Below, one piece after another: positions 1-5,110 of a stretch of DNA of 5,311 bases. This DNA is from Alphaproteobacteria bacterium (lineage in GTDB: Bacteria; Pseudomonadota; Alphaproteobacteria; CAAHEQ01; UBA3637): positions 1-5,311 of the forward strand of contig JAFYBU010000023.1 of NCBI GenBank assembly GCA_017540065.1. Reading direction: 5' to 3'. A program made the translations under genes and the position numbers. Every line of letters starts with the position of its first letter. Positions within the stretch are counted from its first letter, which is position 1. The notes beneath the pieces are model-generated. The model saw only the letters and a program-made list of their open reading frames with translations, made no database searches and had not been told where the DNA came from.

Positions 1-443
1 GCCAAACGCAAAGCACAACACAAAGCCAAAAACAACGCAAAAATCCAAGGAACACCAACGGCAGCAGGATCTTTGTCACCAAAAACAATCGCACCTTGAT
101 CCATTGTCCAACGATAAAGCAAGAACCCCGGGGCAACACCAAAACTGACCAAATCGGACAAAGAATCCAATTCAGCACCGAATTTTGAAGATACGTTAAA
201 CAAACGTGCAACACGTCCGTCCATACCATCAAAGAAACCGGCCAAAGCAATACAAACGACCGCCATTTGCCAATTTCCCCAGAAAGCAAATTGTAAAGAT
301 GACAAACCGCATGCCAATGCCGACATTGTCACCATATTCGGAAACATCGGACGAATATCAACTTCTTTCAAATCCGGCATTGTCACAGAAGCCAAACGCC
401 TTTGTTTTTTCACTTGTTTTGTTTGTTTTACGTTCTTTTTCAT
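1..443 (-). CDS. pssA: CDP-diacylglycerol--serine O-phosphatidyltransferase (PssA), 3' end cut off by the window edge
   Basis: This enzyme transfers a phosphatidyl group from CDP-diacylglycerol to L-serine at the inner membrane, giving phosphatidylserine. I translated 147 codons from the ATG at 443. A basic N-terminus (KKNVKQTKQVKKQRR) precedes a hydrophobic segment that begins at about residue 35 (MFPNMVTMSALACGLSS). The CDP-alcohol phosphotransferase signature DG-x2-AR-x8-G-x3-D-x3-D is complete: D75, G76, A79, R80, G89, D93 and D97. The start is fixed by the neighbour: the ATG shares one base with the psd stop (TAATG on the minus strand), so translation is probably coupled. Presence directly after psd, which uses its product, supports PssA over other CDP-alcohol transferases such as PgsA. 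The C-terminal membrane segments lie outside the window. The assignment is confident; nothing looks broken. Confidence 0.93.
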   Translation of the reverse strand, partial: MKKNVKQTKQVKKQRRLASVTMPDLKEVDIRPMFPNMVTMSALACGLSSLQFAFWGNWQMAVVCIALAGFFDGMDGRVARLFNVSSKFGAELDSLSDLVSFGVAPGFLLYRWTMDQGAIVFGDKDPAAVGVPWIFALFLALCCALRL

Positions 444-1183
444 TATTTATCCTCCCCTTCAAGAGCTTTTTGTGTTCCGTTCAAATCGGCCAAAATGGTT
501 TCGCCGGCAATGCTGATTTGTCCCAAAGCAACTTTGGGTGCGACACCCTTTGGCAAGAAAACATCCAATCGACTGCCGAAACGAATTAAACCAAATCTGT
601 CACCGGCCTTTAATTCGTCCCCTTCTTTAACAAAAGAAACTATACGTCTGGCAACCAAACCGGCAATCTGGACAAAACCGACTTTTGTTCCGTTGTCCAT
701 AATGGCAGAATATTCTTCGCGTTCATTGTCTTCGCTGTCCTTATCCGCCACGTTCAAAAATTTTCCCGGACGATAGTTGATTTTGTGAATCTTTCCGGAA
801 ACAGGCATACGATTAACGTGGACATTGAATACACTCATAAAAATACTGATACGTGTCAATGGTTCATCACCCATATCGATTTCAGCAGGTGGAACAACTT
901 CCTTGATATTGCTGACGATACCATCAGCAGGGGCGATAATCAATCCTTCGCCTTGTGGCACAACACGATTTGGATTGCGGAAGAAGTAAAATGTGAAAAT
1001 CGTCGCAAGTAATCCGAAAACAAATAACGGTGCGACCAAACCGACCGCACAAGACATTAAAAATAACAACGCCGTCATACCCGCAAAAATACCGACAAAG
1101 CGCAACCCCTCTTTATGCATAGGCGGGAACAAATACCTTTTCCAAGACAAATCTACTCTGGGATCTTCATTTTTTGAATTCAT
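443..1183 (-). CDS. psd: Phosphatidylserine decarboxylase proenzyme, short type
   Basis: Psd removes the carboxyl group of phosphatidylserine to give phosphatidylethanolamine. The 246-residue length fits the short PSD-A type of alphaproteobacteria rather than the longer E. coli type. Visible features in order: a hydrophobic membrane region at about 28-68, FFRNPNR at 67-73, APADG at 84-88 with the likely catalytic Asp D87, SVFNVHVNR at 117-125 with H122, and RFGSRLDVFLP at 201-211. By family knowledge the chain self-cleaves between G203 and S204, S204 becomes the pyruvoyl cofactor, and a large beta and a small alpha subunit of about 43 residues result. The ATG at 1183 is preceded by a strong Shine-Dalgarno AAAGGAGT at 1189-1196, which fixes the start. 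The stop overlaps the pssA start. Psd consumes the product of PssA, so the two genes form one pathway operon. Confidence 0.96.
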   Translation of the reverse strand: MNSKNEDPRVDLSWKRYLFPPMHKEGLRFVGIFAGMTALLFLMSCAVGLVAPLFVFGLLATIFTFYFFRNPNRVVPQGEGLIIAPADGIVSNIKEVVPPAEIDMGDEPLTRISIFMSVFNVHVNRMPVSGKIHKINYRPGKFLNVADKDSEDNEREEYSAIMDNGTKVGFVQIAGLVARRIVSFVKEGDELKAGDRFGLIRFGSRLDVFLPKGVAPKVALGQISIAGETILADLNGTQKALEGEDK

Positions 1184-1214
1184 TTTTTACTCCTTTATTT
1201 GACTTTATTCTTTT

Positions 1215-1242
1215 AATTTAGCCCAAAATGAAAAAGAAGCAA
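1215..1242 (-). promoter_or_regulatory. Weak candidate promoter for psd-pssA
   Basis: On the minus strand a TAAATT -10-like hexamer (1215-1220) lies 16 bp downstream of TTGCTT (1237-1242). Both match the sigma-70 consensus poorly, but the position ahead of the psd Shine-Dalgarno is right. The 1184-1324 intergenic region is otherwise AT-rich with no gene, apart from the tRNA-side elements listed separately. Confidence 0.3.
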
Positions 1243-1275
1243 AGTCTTTTTTGCAAAAAACGAACAAAATCTTTC

Positions 1276-1304
1276 TTGTCAAAAATGAAGTTTTATGATA
1301 AACT
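1276..1304 (+). promoter_or_regulatory. Candidate promoter of the tRNA-Glu gene
   Basis: TTGTCA (1276-1281, five of six to TTGACA) is followed after 17 bp by TAAACT (1299-1304, four of six to TATAAT). This would start transcription near 1311, about 14 nt before the mature tRNA. An alternative -10, TATGAT at 1294-1299, is closer to consensus but sits only 12 bp from TTGTCA, so the exact hexamers are uncertain. Confidence 0.4.
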
Positions 1305-1330
1305 CCGATGAAGTTTTAGGATAAGTCCCT
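1285..1330 (+). repeat. Tandem 23-bp direct repeat abutting the tRNA 5' end
   Basis: ATGAAGTTTTATGATAA at 1285-1301 recurs as ATGAAGTTTTAGGATAA at 1308-1324, which is 16 of 17 identical at an offset of exactly 23 bp. The match continues weakly (CC at 1305-1306 against CC at 1328-1329), giving 18 of 23 over the full unit. The 17-bp core of the second copy ends on the base before the mature tRNA (1325), so the rest of the second unit lies inside the acceptor stem. The first copy overlaps the candidate -10 region. It looks like a local duplication in the promoter or leader of the tRNA. Confidence 0.75.
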
Positions 1331-1400
1331 ATCGTCTAGAGGCCTAGGACACTGCCCTCTCACGGCAATAACCGGGGTTCGAATCCCCGTAGGGACGCCA
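1325..1400 (+). tRNA. tRNA-Glu, anticodon CTC, CCA encoded
   Basis: The 76-nt gene folds as a standard cloverleaf. The acceptor stem is GTCCCTA (1325-1331) with TAGGGAC (1390-1396), discriminator G at 1397 and genomic CCA at 1398-1400. The D arm begins at 1334. The anticodon loop CTCTCAC (1357-1363) has anticodon CTC at 1359-1361, reading GAG. The T arm is CGGGG / TTCGAAT / CCCCG (1373-1389). The sequence closely resembles bacterial tRNA-Glu genes. The bottom pair of the anticodon stem is a C·A mismatch (1352 against 1368, positions 27 and 43). A CTC glutamate tRNA normally supplements an essential TTC one, which should lie elsewhere in the genome. Confidence 0.96.
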
Positions 1401-1402
1401 AA

Positions 1403-1981
1403 TCACCAATTATGCATCATCAATTCAAAATACCCCTTGTCATGATCGCAACTGGGGCATTTTTCGGGTGGTTCTTCACCTATGGTAATATACCCGCAAT
1501 TACTGCATTGCCAAATAACCGCCGGCACACGATTAAACACGTTCCCTTCAAAGATATTGTCGGCCAATTCCATATACCGTTTTTCGTGTCCGCGTTCGGA
1601 AATTGAAACAGCGCGCCAAACGGCAGCAATTTCCGGAAAGCCCTCTTCTTCCGCACGCAAAGCAAATGCGGGATATAAAACTTCCCCTTCTTCATGTTCG
1701 TTTTTGACCGCTTCGCGTAAGTTTTCCAAAGTGGAACGAATCATTCCGGCGGGACAAGGTACTTCAACCTTAACTTCGCCCACTTCCAAAAATTTAAAAA
1801 AGCGTTCAGCGTGTTCTTTTTCTTGATTGGCCGTCAACGTGAAAATGTTGGATATTTGGATAAAGCCCTCTTTTTTCGCCTGTGAAGCCCAAAAAGTATA
1901 ACGATTGCGGGCTTGCCCTTCCCCAGCAAATGAAATAAGCAAATTTTTTTCGGTTTCTGTTCCTTTGATTGATTTTGTCAT
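1403..1981 (-). CDS. rbr: Rubrerythrin with C-terminal rubredoxin domain
   Basis: Rubrerythrins are cytoplasmic non-heme iron peroxidases that reduce hydrogen peroxide in anaerobes and microaerophiles. In the 192-residue product, the four-helix ferritin-like domain (about 1-145) carries the di-iron ligands: E21 in AGEGQARNRY, ExxH at E54/H57, E95 and E98 in NEHEEGE followed by LYPAFA, and ExxH at E129/H132. The C-terminal rubredoxin domain has C159xxC162 and C175xxC178, which bind one iron and pass electrons to the di-iron site. All key residues are present and the length is normal for the family. The ATG at 1981 follows the Shine-Dalgarno AGGAG at 1989-1993. The gene appears monocistronic: the ankyrin gene upstream ends in a terminator, and the convergent tRNA lies 2 bp downstream. 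I found no convincing promoter between 1982 and 2084. Confidence 0.97.
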   Translation of the reverse strand: MTKSIKGTETEKNLLISFAGEGQARNRYTFWASQAKKEGFIQISNIFTLTANQEKEHAERFFKFLEVGEVKVEVPCPAGMIRSTLENLREAVKNEHEEGEVLYPAFALRAEEEGFPEIAAVWRAVSISERGHEKRYMELADNIFEGNVFNRVPAVIWQCSNCGYITIGEEPPEKCPSCDHDKGYFELMMHNW

Positions 1982-1990
1982 TTTGTTTCT

Positions 1991-2009
1991 CCTGTGTTTT
2001 TAAGACAGG
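1991..2009 (-). promoter_or_regulatory. Small hairpin overlapping the rubrerythrin Shine-Dalgarno
   Basis: In the transcript, CCTGT (2005-2009) can pair with ACAGG (1991-1995) across a 9-nt loop. The 3' arm includes the AGG of the rbr Shine-Dalgarno AGGAG (1989-1993). A 5-bp stem could mask the ribosome site, but it is short enough to occur by chance. Confidence 0.25.
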
Positions 2010-2084
2010 TAGAAAATAGGATTTTAATGCGTTAAACAAAACACACCACGGCAAAATAAAACAAAATCGTATGCAACAGAGCAT

Positions 2085-2118
2085 AAAAAAATCACCATCC
2101 GAAGAATCAGATGGTGAT
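2085..2118 (-). terminator. Intrinsic terminator of the ankyrin-repeat gene
   Basis: A perfect 9-bp inverted repeat, ATCACCATC (2091-2099) with GATGGTGAT (2110-2118), encloses a 10-nt loop. On the minus strand it is followed by an uninterrupted run of seven T (2085-2091 complement), the classic rho-independent layout. It lies about 20 bp past the ankyrin stop, so it separates that gene from rubrerythrin. On the plus strand the following sequence is only AT-rich, so plus-strand activity is unlikely. Confidence 0.88.
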
Positions 2119-2137
2119 AATTTTATAAAAAGTTCTT

Positions 2138-2857
2138 TTAACTTCTTTCGTGTCCGCTTTTGTTAGAAAATAATGCACAGGCCAAAGAACAAAGTCTTGT
2201 TCTGCTACTTAACGAATTTTCATTTGAAAGATTTTTGGGAGCTGATGTTGTTTTTCCCAAAAGTTGCAAAATCTTTTCATCTTGAACAATGCGCAAACTT
2301 TGCATTCTGACCAAAGCTGTGCAACCGGCATCATCTTTCGCGTTGATATCGGCACCTTTTGCAACCAAACCTTCAATAATTCTTTTATTTCCAGCAAAAA
2401 CAGCCGCCATCAAAGCCGTTTTACCATGACGATCTTTTGCATTAACATCAGCACCGCGAGCAATTAAATCTTGTATGACTTTTTCTTTTCCGTTATTTGT
2501 TATGGCCCACATTAAAACAGTATGACCGAATTTGTCTTTTGCATTGACATCAGCACCATTTGCCAAAATCGCTTTGTAAATATTTTCATTACCGGAAGAC
2601 AAAGCGAACATCAACGGCGTTGCACCATATTTATCCGTTGCATTGACATCAGCACCGTTTGAAAGCACCAAATTGAATGCACCTTCGTCGCCCCTTTCTG
2701 CAAGAAGCATTAAAACCGTGCGACCGAATTTACCTTTTGTTTCAACATTGGCGCCTTTTTTCAATAAGGCCTTTATTCTTTTGCATAAATATTCTTCGGA
2801 ATCAATGTCCCAATCAATTTTTCCCCAAGTATTTTTCCAATTTTTCATGCCAAACAT
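2138..2857 (-). CDS. Ankyrin-repeat protein, cytoplasmic, function unknown
   Basis: Five consecutive ankyrin units are visible. In the 244-codon open frame opening at 2872, the G-A-D/N-V/I-N loop recurs at residues 40, 73, 106, 140 and 173, with a T-x-L helix start (TVLM, TPLM, TVLM, TALM, TALV) in each unit. An N-terminal cap (about 25-46) precedes them. Ankyrin repeats are protein-binding scaffolds, so a partner is expected but cannot be named. I see no signal peptide or membrane segment. I place the start at the ATG at 2857 (239 residues), because GGAG at 2867-2870 sits 9 nt upstream; the in-frame GTG at 2872 overlaps this ribosome site and is unlikely. After the last repeat a tail of about 38 residues is Ser-, Asn- and Cys-rich (RLCSLACALF) and is not ankyrin. 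Host-associated bacteria often use ankyrin proteins as effectors, but nothing here shows secretion. Confidence 0.88.
   Translation of the reverse strand: MFGMKNWKNTWGKIDWDIDSEEYLCKRIKALLKKGANVETKGKFGRTVLMLLAERGDEGAFNLVLSNGADVNATDKYGATPLMFALSSGNENIYKAILANGADVNAKDKFGHTVLMWAITNNGKEKVIQDLIARGADVNAKDRHGKTALMAAVFAGNKRIIEGLVAKGADINAKDDAGCTALVRMQSLRIVQDEKILQLLGKTTSAPKNLSNENSLSSRTRLCSLACALFSNKSGHERS
2340..2755 (-). repeat. DNA-level repeats encoding the ankyrin units
   Basis: The segment coding for the GADVN loop repeats nearly word for word. On the plus strand, 17-bp copies close to GCATTGACATCAGCACC begin at 2340, 2439, 2541 and 2640, with a diverged copy at 2739. The offsets are 99, 102, 99 and 99 bp, that is 33, 34, 33 and 33 codons. 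The copies at 2541 and 2640 are identical over these 17 bp, which suggests fairly recent unit duplication or gene conversion. Confidence 0.8.
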
Positions 2858-2887
2858 TTTATTTTTCTCCACTTTTATTTTTCAAAA

Positions 2888-2901
2888 TCGATAAAAATCG
2901 A
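2888..2901. promoter_or_regulatory. Short inverted repeat in the ankyrin gene leader
   Basis: TCGAT (2888-2892) and ATCGA (2897-2901) flank AAAA, forming a 14-bp symmetric site. It lies just downstream of the expected transcription start (near 2908). The place is suitable for a repressor, but the arms are only 5 bp. Confidence 0.3.
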
Positions 2902-2914
2902 CACATTATCCCAT

Positions 2915-2942
2915 ATAATAGCACATTTTTGAAAAATGTCAA
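2915..2942 (-). promoter_or_regulatory. Strong sigma-70-type promoter of the ankyrin-repeat gene
   Basis: On the minus strand a perfect -35 hexamer TTGACA (2937-2942) is followed after 16 bp by TATTAT (2915-2920), five of six to consensus. Transcription should start near 2908, leaving a leader of about 50 nt before the ATG at 2857. This is the best promoter match in the window. Confidence 0.85.
2923..2939. promoter_or_regulatory. Perfect 17-bp dyad filling the ankyrin promoter spacer
   Basis: ACATTTTT (2923-2930), a central G (2931) and AAAAATGT (2932-2939) form a perfect inverted repeat with 8-bp arms. It spans most of the spacer and half of the -35 hexamer, which is the position of a classical operator. 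It lacks GC pairs and a T-run, so it is a poor terminator for the upstream sufE gene. No regulator is identified. Confidence 0.5.
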
Positions 2943-2970
2943 CTTTTTTCATTAAAAATTTTTTAAAAAA

Positions 2971-3366
2971 TTACGGAAGTTGCTGAATACGGCTGACAAC
3001 CGCAAAAAAACCATTACGGCGAGTGGGCGACAAATGCGTAGCCAAACCCAACTGTTCAAAGATTTGTTCAATCGGCACTTGTTTAATTTGCTCTGCTGTT
3101 TTACCCGAATATGCCGATAAAATAATAGCAATCAAACCCTTTACAATCAACGCGTCACTATCCGCCAAAAAGGTATAGCGTCCTTGTGCGTCTTTCTGGG
3201 AAGTCAACCAAACTTGGCTCATACATCCTTCGACTTTGTTGGCGTCAATTCGACAATCTGAAGGAAGGGCATCAAGCCCTTCCCCCAGTTCAATCAAATA
3301 ACGATATTTGTCTTCCCAATCATCCAGAAAAGAAAAATTGGATAATATATCCTCTATAGACAACAT
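2971..3366 (-). CDS. sufE: SufE family cysteine desulfuration protein
   Basis: SufE accepts persulfide sulfur from the cysteine desulfurase SufS and stimulates it, feeding sulfur to Fe-S cluster assembly in the cytoplasm. The 131-residue product has the usual family length. The acceptor-cysteine motif is VEGCMSQVW at 45-53 with C48, and the conserved C-terminal segment is HLSPTRRNGF at 111-120. CsdE is the close alternative; no desulfurase gene is visible here to decide, and SufE is the default name. The ATG at 3366 directly follows the stop of the upstream gene (TAAATG), and AGGA about 8 nt upstream lies inside that gene, so the two are co-transcribed and probably translationally coupled. 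It is the last gene of a three-gene unit. No GC-rich terminator follows, and the ankyrin promoter begins 28 bp past the stop. Confidence 0.95.
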   Translation of the reverse strand: MLSIEDILSNFSFLDDWEDKYRYLIELGEGLDALPSDCRIDANKVEGCMSQVWLTSQKDAQGRYTFLADSDALIVKGLIAIILSAYSGKTAEQIKQVPIEQIFEQLGLATHLSPTRRNGFFAVVSRIQQLP

Positions 3367-4800
3367 TTACATTCCTATAAGAACATTTTTATCTTCAATT
3401 TTATTTCCGTTGATGAACAAGTCATCACCGCTGATTTCAATTCCGAATTGCAAAGCATCTTTGCCTTTGGCATCCTTAACTTTCTTTGCTGTATTTGCAT
3501 AAGCGCGCAAAGGATCCAAAATACCACGCTTTTCATCACAAATTTGTTCATATTTAACTTTGAATTCGTCACCTTGAATTTTGTCTTCCAACATTTGATC
3601 AATCAAATTTTGGCAAGCGGCTTCATCAATTTTTCTTGGTTCCGGAGCCAAATATTCAAAGTTGCTGACTTGCAAAGTTCCTTTGAAATTTTCATCTTTC
3701 GGAATCATGGTTCCTTTTAATGAAATGGAATAATTATCCGCAATTACATCCAAGTTATTGACGGTGACTTTCAAATCCTTCATCAATGCTTCGGATGCCG
3801 CATCAACTTCCTTTTGAACACTGCTTACCAAAACATCTTTACGCGGTGCGTCCGGTAAATTGCTTACTTCGTTATACTTGTTCATTGTGTCAGAGAAAGT
3901 CATCAACTGTTCCAATGTGAAACCGGTTGCAACCATATCCGTTGTCAATGCTGTCGGAACATCCGCATTTTTTCCGGCTTTAATGTCTTTGATATCCAAT
4001 TTCAAACCAGCCGTAAGATTTTTGCTGTTTCCATCTTGTTTCAAATTCAAAGATTCTTCCAAATTAAATCCGGCATTTCCTTGATCACCCAAAGCAGGAA
4101 CGGAAATTTTGATATCCTTTACTGCCATTTTTTGTGAAACTTGCGGTGTTTTCAATAATTGTTCCAACGGATTTTTAGCCTTGAATGTTTCAGGGACATC
4201 AATGACAAAATCAAAAGAGTCAATAACGACGGAAGCAAAAGGATGCACCATATTTATCCCTTTTAATGATATCTTATCTTCCTGTTTTACCTTTGTATCC
4301 GACAACATACTTGCCGTATCCGTAAAGTTCAAAGAAGAAACGGATGTGAAAACACCTTCATCCAAAGGAACTTTCAAATCCTTTACGGATATTTCCTGAC
4401 TTTCTATAAATTCCAATTCAGGAACGAATTTTATAACATGAGCAATTTGGGAATAAGTTGCTTTTTGTTCTTTTATCATTTTTTCCAAAGTCGGAAAAAC
4501 CTGTCCCAACTTATCCAATTTTGCGACATAACGTTTTTTATTTCCGGAAACACCATCTTCCGTTGCGGTAAAAGAAAAACCGTCGATTGCGCGATTGTCC
4601 GTTTTCATAACACCGGCAGGAACGGAAACTTCAAATCCGTTTGCGATTTCTTTAACGGTCGGTTCCGCTTTATATTCAACGTCAATAGACATAACATTTT
4701 GTTTGACCATTTCAACAACTTTAGATGCCGGTGACACGGCTTGTGCCAACGCAACAGTCGAAACAGAAGCCAAAATTAAACCAAGATATAATTTTTTCAT
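3367..4800 (-). CDS. Exported protein of unknown function, 477 residues
   Basis: I do not recognise this family with certainty. The N-terminus is a clear Sec signal peptide: KK at 2-3, a hydrophobic core at 4-18, and ALA at 17-19 or AQA at 19-21 for signal peptidase I, with no lipobox. The mature part is rich in alternating polar and hydrophobic stretches suggesting many beta strands, with recurring phrases such as VKDLKVPL (139-146), VKDIKISVPALG (227-238), DIKDIKA (269-275) and MKDLKVTVNNL (340-350). The only two cysteines, C396 and C421, could form a disulfide in the periplasm. The C-terminal end (FGIEISGDDLFINGNKI, 452-468) faintly recalls the YdgA/DUF945 type of periplasmic protein; this is a guess. 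The ATG at 4800 follows a strong Shine-Dalgarno AAAGGAG (4807-4813) that overlaps the stop of the preceding gene, and sufE follows with no gap. Confidence 0.85.
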   Translation of the reverse strand: MKKLYLGLILASVSTVALAQAVSPASKVVEMVKQNVMSIDVEYKAEPTVKEIANGFEVSVPAGVMKTDNRAIDGFSFTATEDGVSGNKKRYVAKLDKLGQVFPTLEKMIKEQKATYSQIAHVIKFVPELEFIESQEISVKDLKVPLDEGVFTSVSSLNFTDTASMLSDTKVKQEDKISLKGINMVHPFASVVIDSFDFVIDVPETFKAKNPLEQLLKTPQVSQKMAVKDIKISVPALGDQGNAGFNLEESLNLKQDGNSKNLTAGLKLDIKDIKAGKNADVPTALTTDMVATGFTLEQLMTFSDTMNKYNEVSNLPDAPRKDVLVSSVQKEVDAASEALMKDLKVTVNNLDVIADNYSISLKGTMIPKDENFKGTLQVSNFEYLAPEPRKIDEAACQNLIDQMLEDKIQGDEFKVKYEQICDEKRGILDPLRAYANTAKKVKDAKGKDALQFGIEISGDDLFINGNKIEDKNVLIGM

Positions 4801-4811
4801 TATTTTCTCCT

Positions 4812-5024
4812 TTATTCTAAATCTTCCGGCAAAACGGACATATTAAAATCGTATGAAATTTCGCCCTCGTCTTCGTTTTTATACACAACACCGATAAATT
4901 GACCGCCCAAAGAAACTTCAGCAGGCGCATCTTTACCGGTCCCTTCATTCAAAAAAATACTTTCATTGGAAAATAATTTTCGAAAATAAGTTTGTACTTG
5001 TTGCATTTCTGATTTTTTAAACAT
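4812..5024 (-). CDS. DUF3126 family small protein
   Basis: This 70-residue acidic protein matches from memory the alphaproteobacterial DUF3126 family, whose role is unknown. Diagnostic parts are an N-terminal helix with YFRKLF, then AEVSLGGQFIGVVYKNEDEG and a closing strand ending in LPEDLE. No signal peptide or cysteine is present. The frame is open to an ATG at 5051, but that start lies upstream of the TATAAT at 5041-5046, so a transcript from this promoter would not contain it. The ATG at 5024 follows AAGGGG with about 6 nt between them, and it gives the usual family length of about 70 residues. The stop at 4812-4814 overlaps the Shine-Dalgarno of the exported-protein gene, so this is the first gene of the unit that continues to sufE. 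Its partner role in that operon is not evident. Confidence 0.85.
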   Translation of the reverse strand: MFKKSEMQQVQTYFRKLFSNESIFLNEGTGKDAPAEVSLGGQFIGVVYKNEDEGEISYDFNMSVLPEDLE

Positions 5025-5040
5025 GAAAAACCCCTTTTTT

Positions 5041-5046
5041 ATTATA
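5041..5046 (-). promoter_or_regulatory. -10 box of the DUF3126-exported protein-sufE operon
   Basis: A perfect TATAAT on the minus strand lies 16 bp upstream of the ATG at 5024, so transcription should start near 5034 and leave a leader of only about 10 nt that contains the GGGG part of the ribosome site. The -35 region at 17 bp is just a T-run (5064-5069), a weak match. Confidence 0.6.
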
Positions 5047-5095
5047 CCCATTCATCATCATTCAAAAAACACTTTTTAGAAAGCATTTTTTTGCG

Positions 5096-5101
5096 TATAA
5101 T
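5096..5101 (+). promoter_or_regulatory. -10 box of dusA
   Basis: A perfect TATAAT ends 9 bp before the dusA ATG at 5111. The expected start of transcription (about 5108) almost coincides with the start codon. The -35 region at 17 bp (TTTTTA at 5073-5078) is poor. The 5047-5095 stretch is thus shared by two divergent promoters. Confidence 0.6.
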
Positions 5102-5110
5102 ATAAAAATC

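Noticed and set aside
206..1202. Plus-strand open frames opposite pssA and psd (206-589, 402-776, 785-1012, 993-1202)
   Set aside because: They lie antisense to well-supported pssA and psd, have no family features, and no ribosome sites were noticed; they are shadows.
1403..1405. TGA read as tryptophan (alternative code)
   Set aside because: TGA ends rubrerythrin at the expected place after the rubredoxin domain, and the tryptophan codons I translated are TGG.
1806..2084. 92-residue minus-strand frame overlapping the 5' part of rubrerythrin and its leader
   Set aside because: It runs in another frame through the rbr ribosome site and coding region, and has no domain; the first part is leader and AT-rich spacer.
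2091..2118. The 2091-2118 inverted repeat as a rubrerythrin operator or riboswitch
   Set aside because: The seven-T run after the stem on the minus strand and the position just past the ankyrin stop make an intrinsic terminator the simpler reading.
3860..4846. Plus-strand frames opposite the exported-protein gene
   Set aside because: They are antisense to a gene with a signal peptide, strong ribosome site and operon context, and their translations show no recognisable motif.
4812..5051. Longer start for the DUF3126 protein at ATG 5051
   Set aside because: It lies upstream of the TATAAT box and no Shine-Dalgarno precedes it; the ATG at 5024 gives the usual family length.
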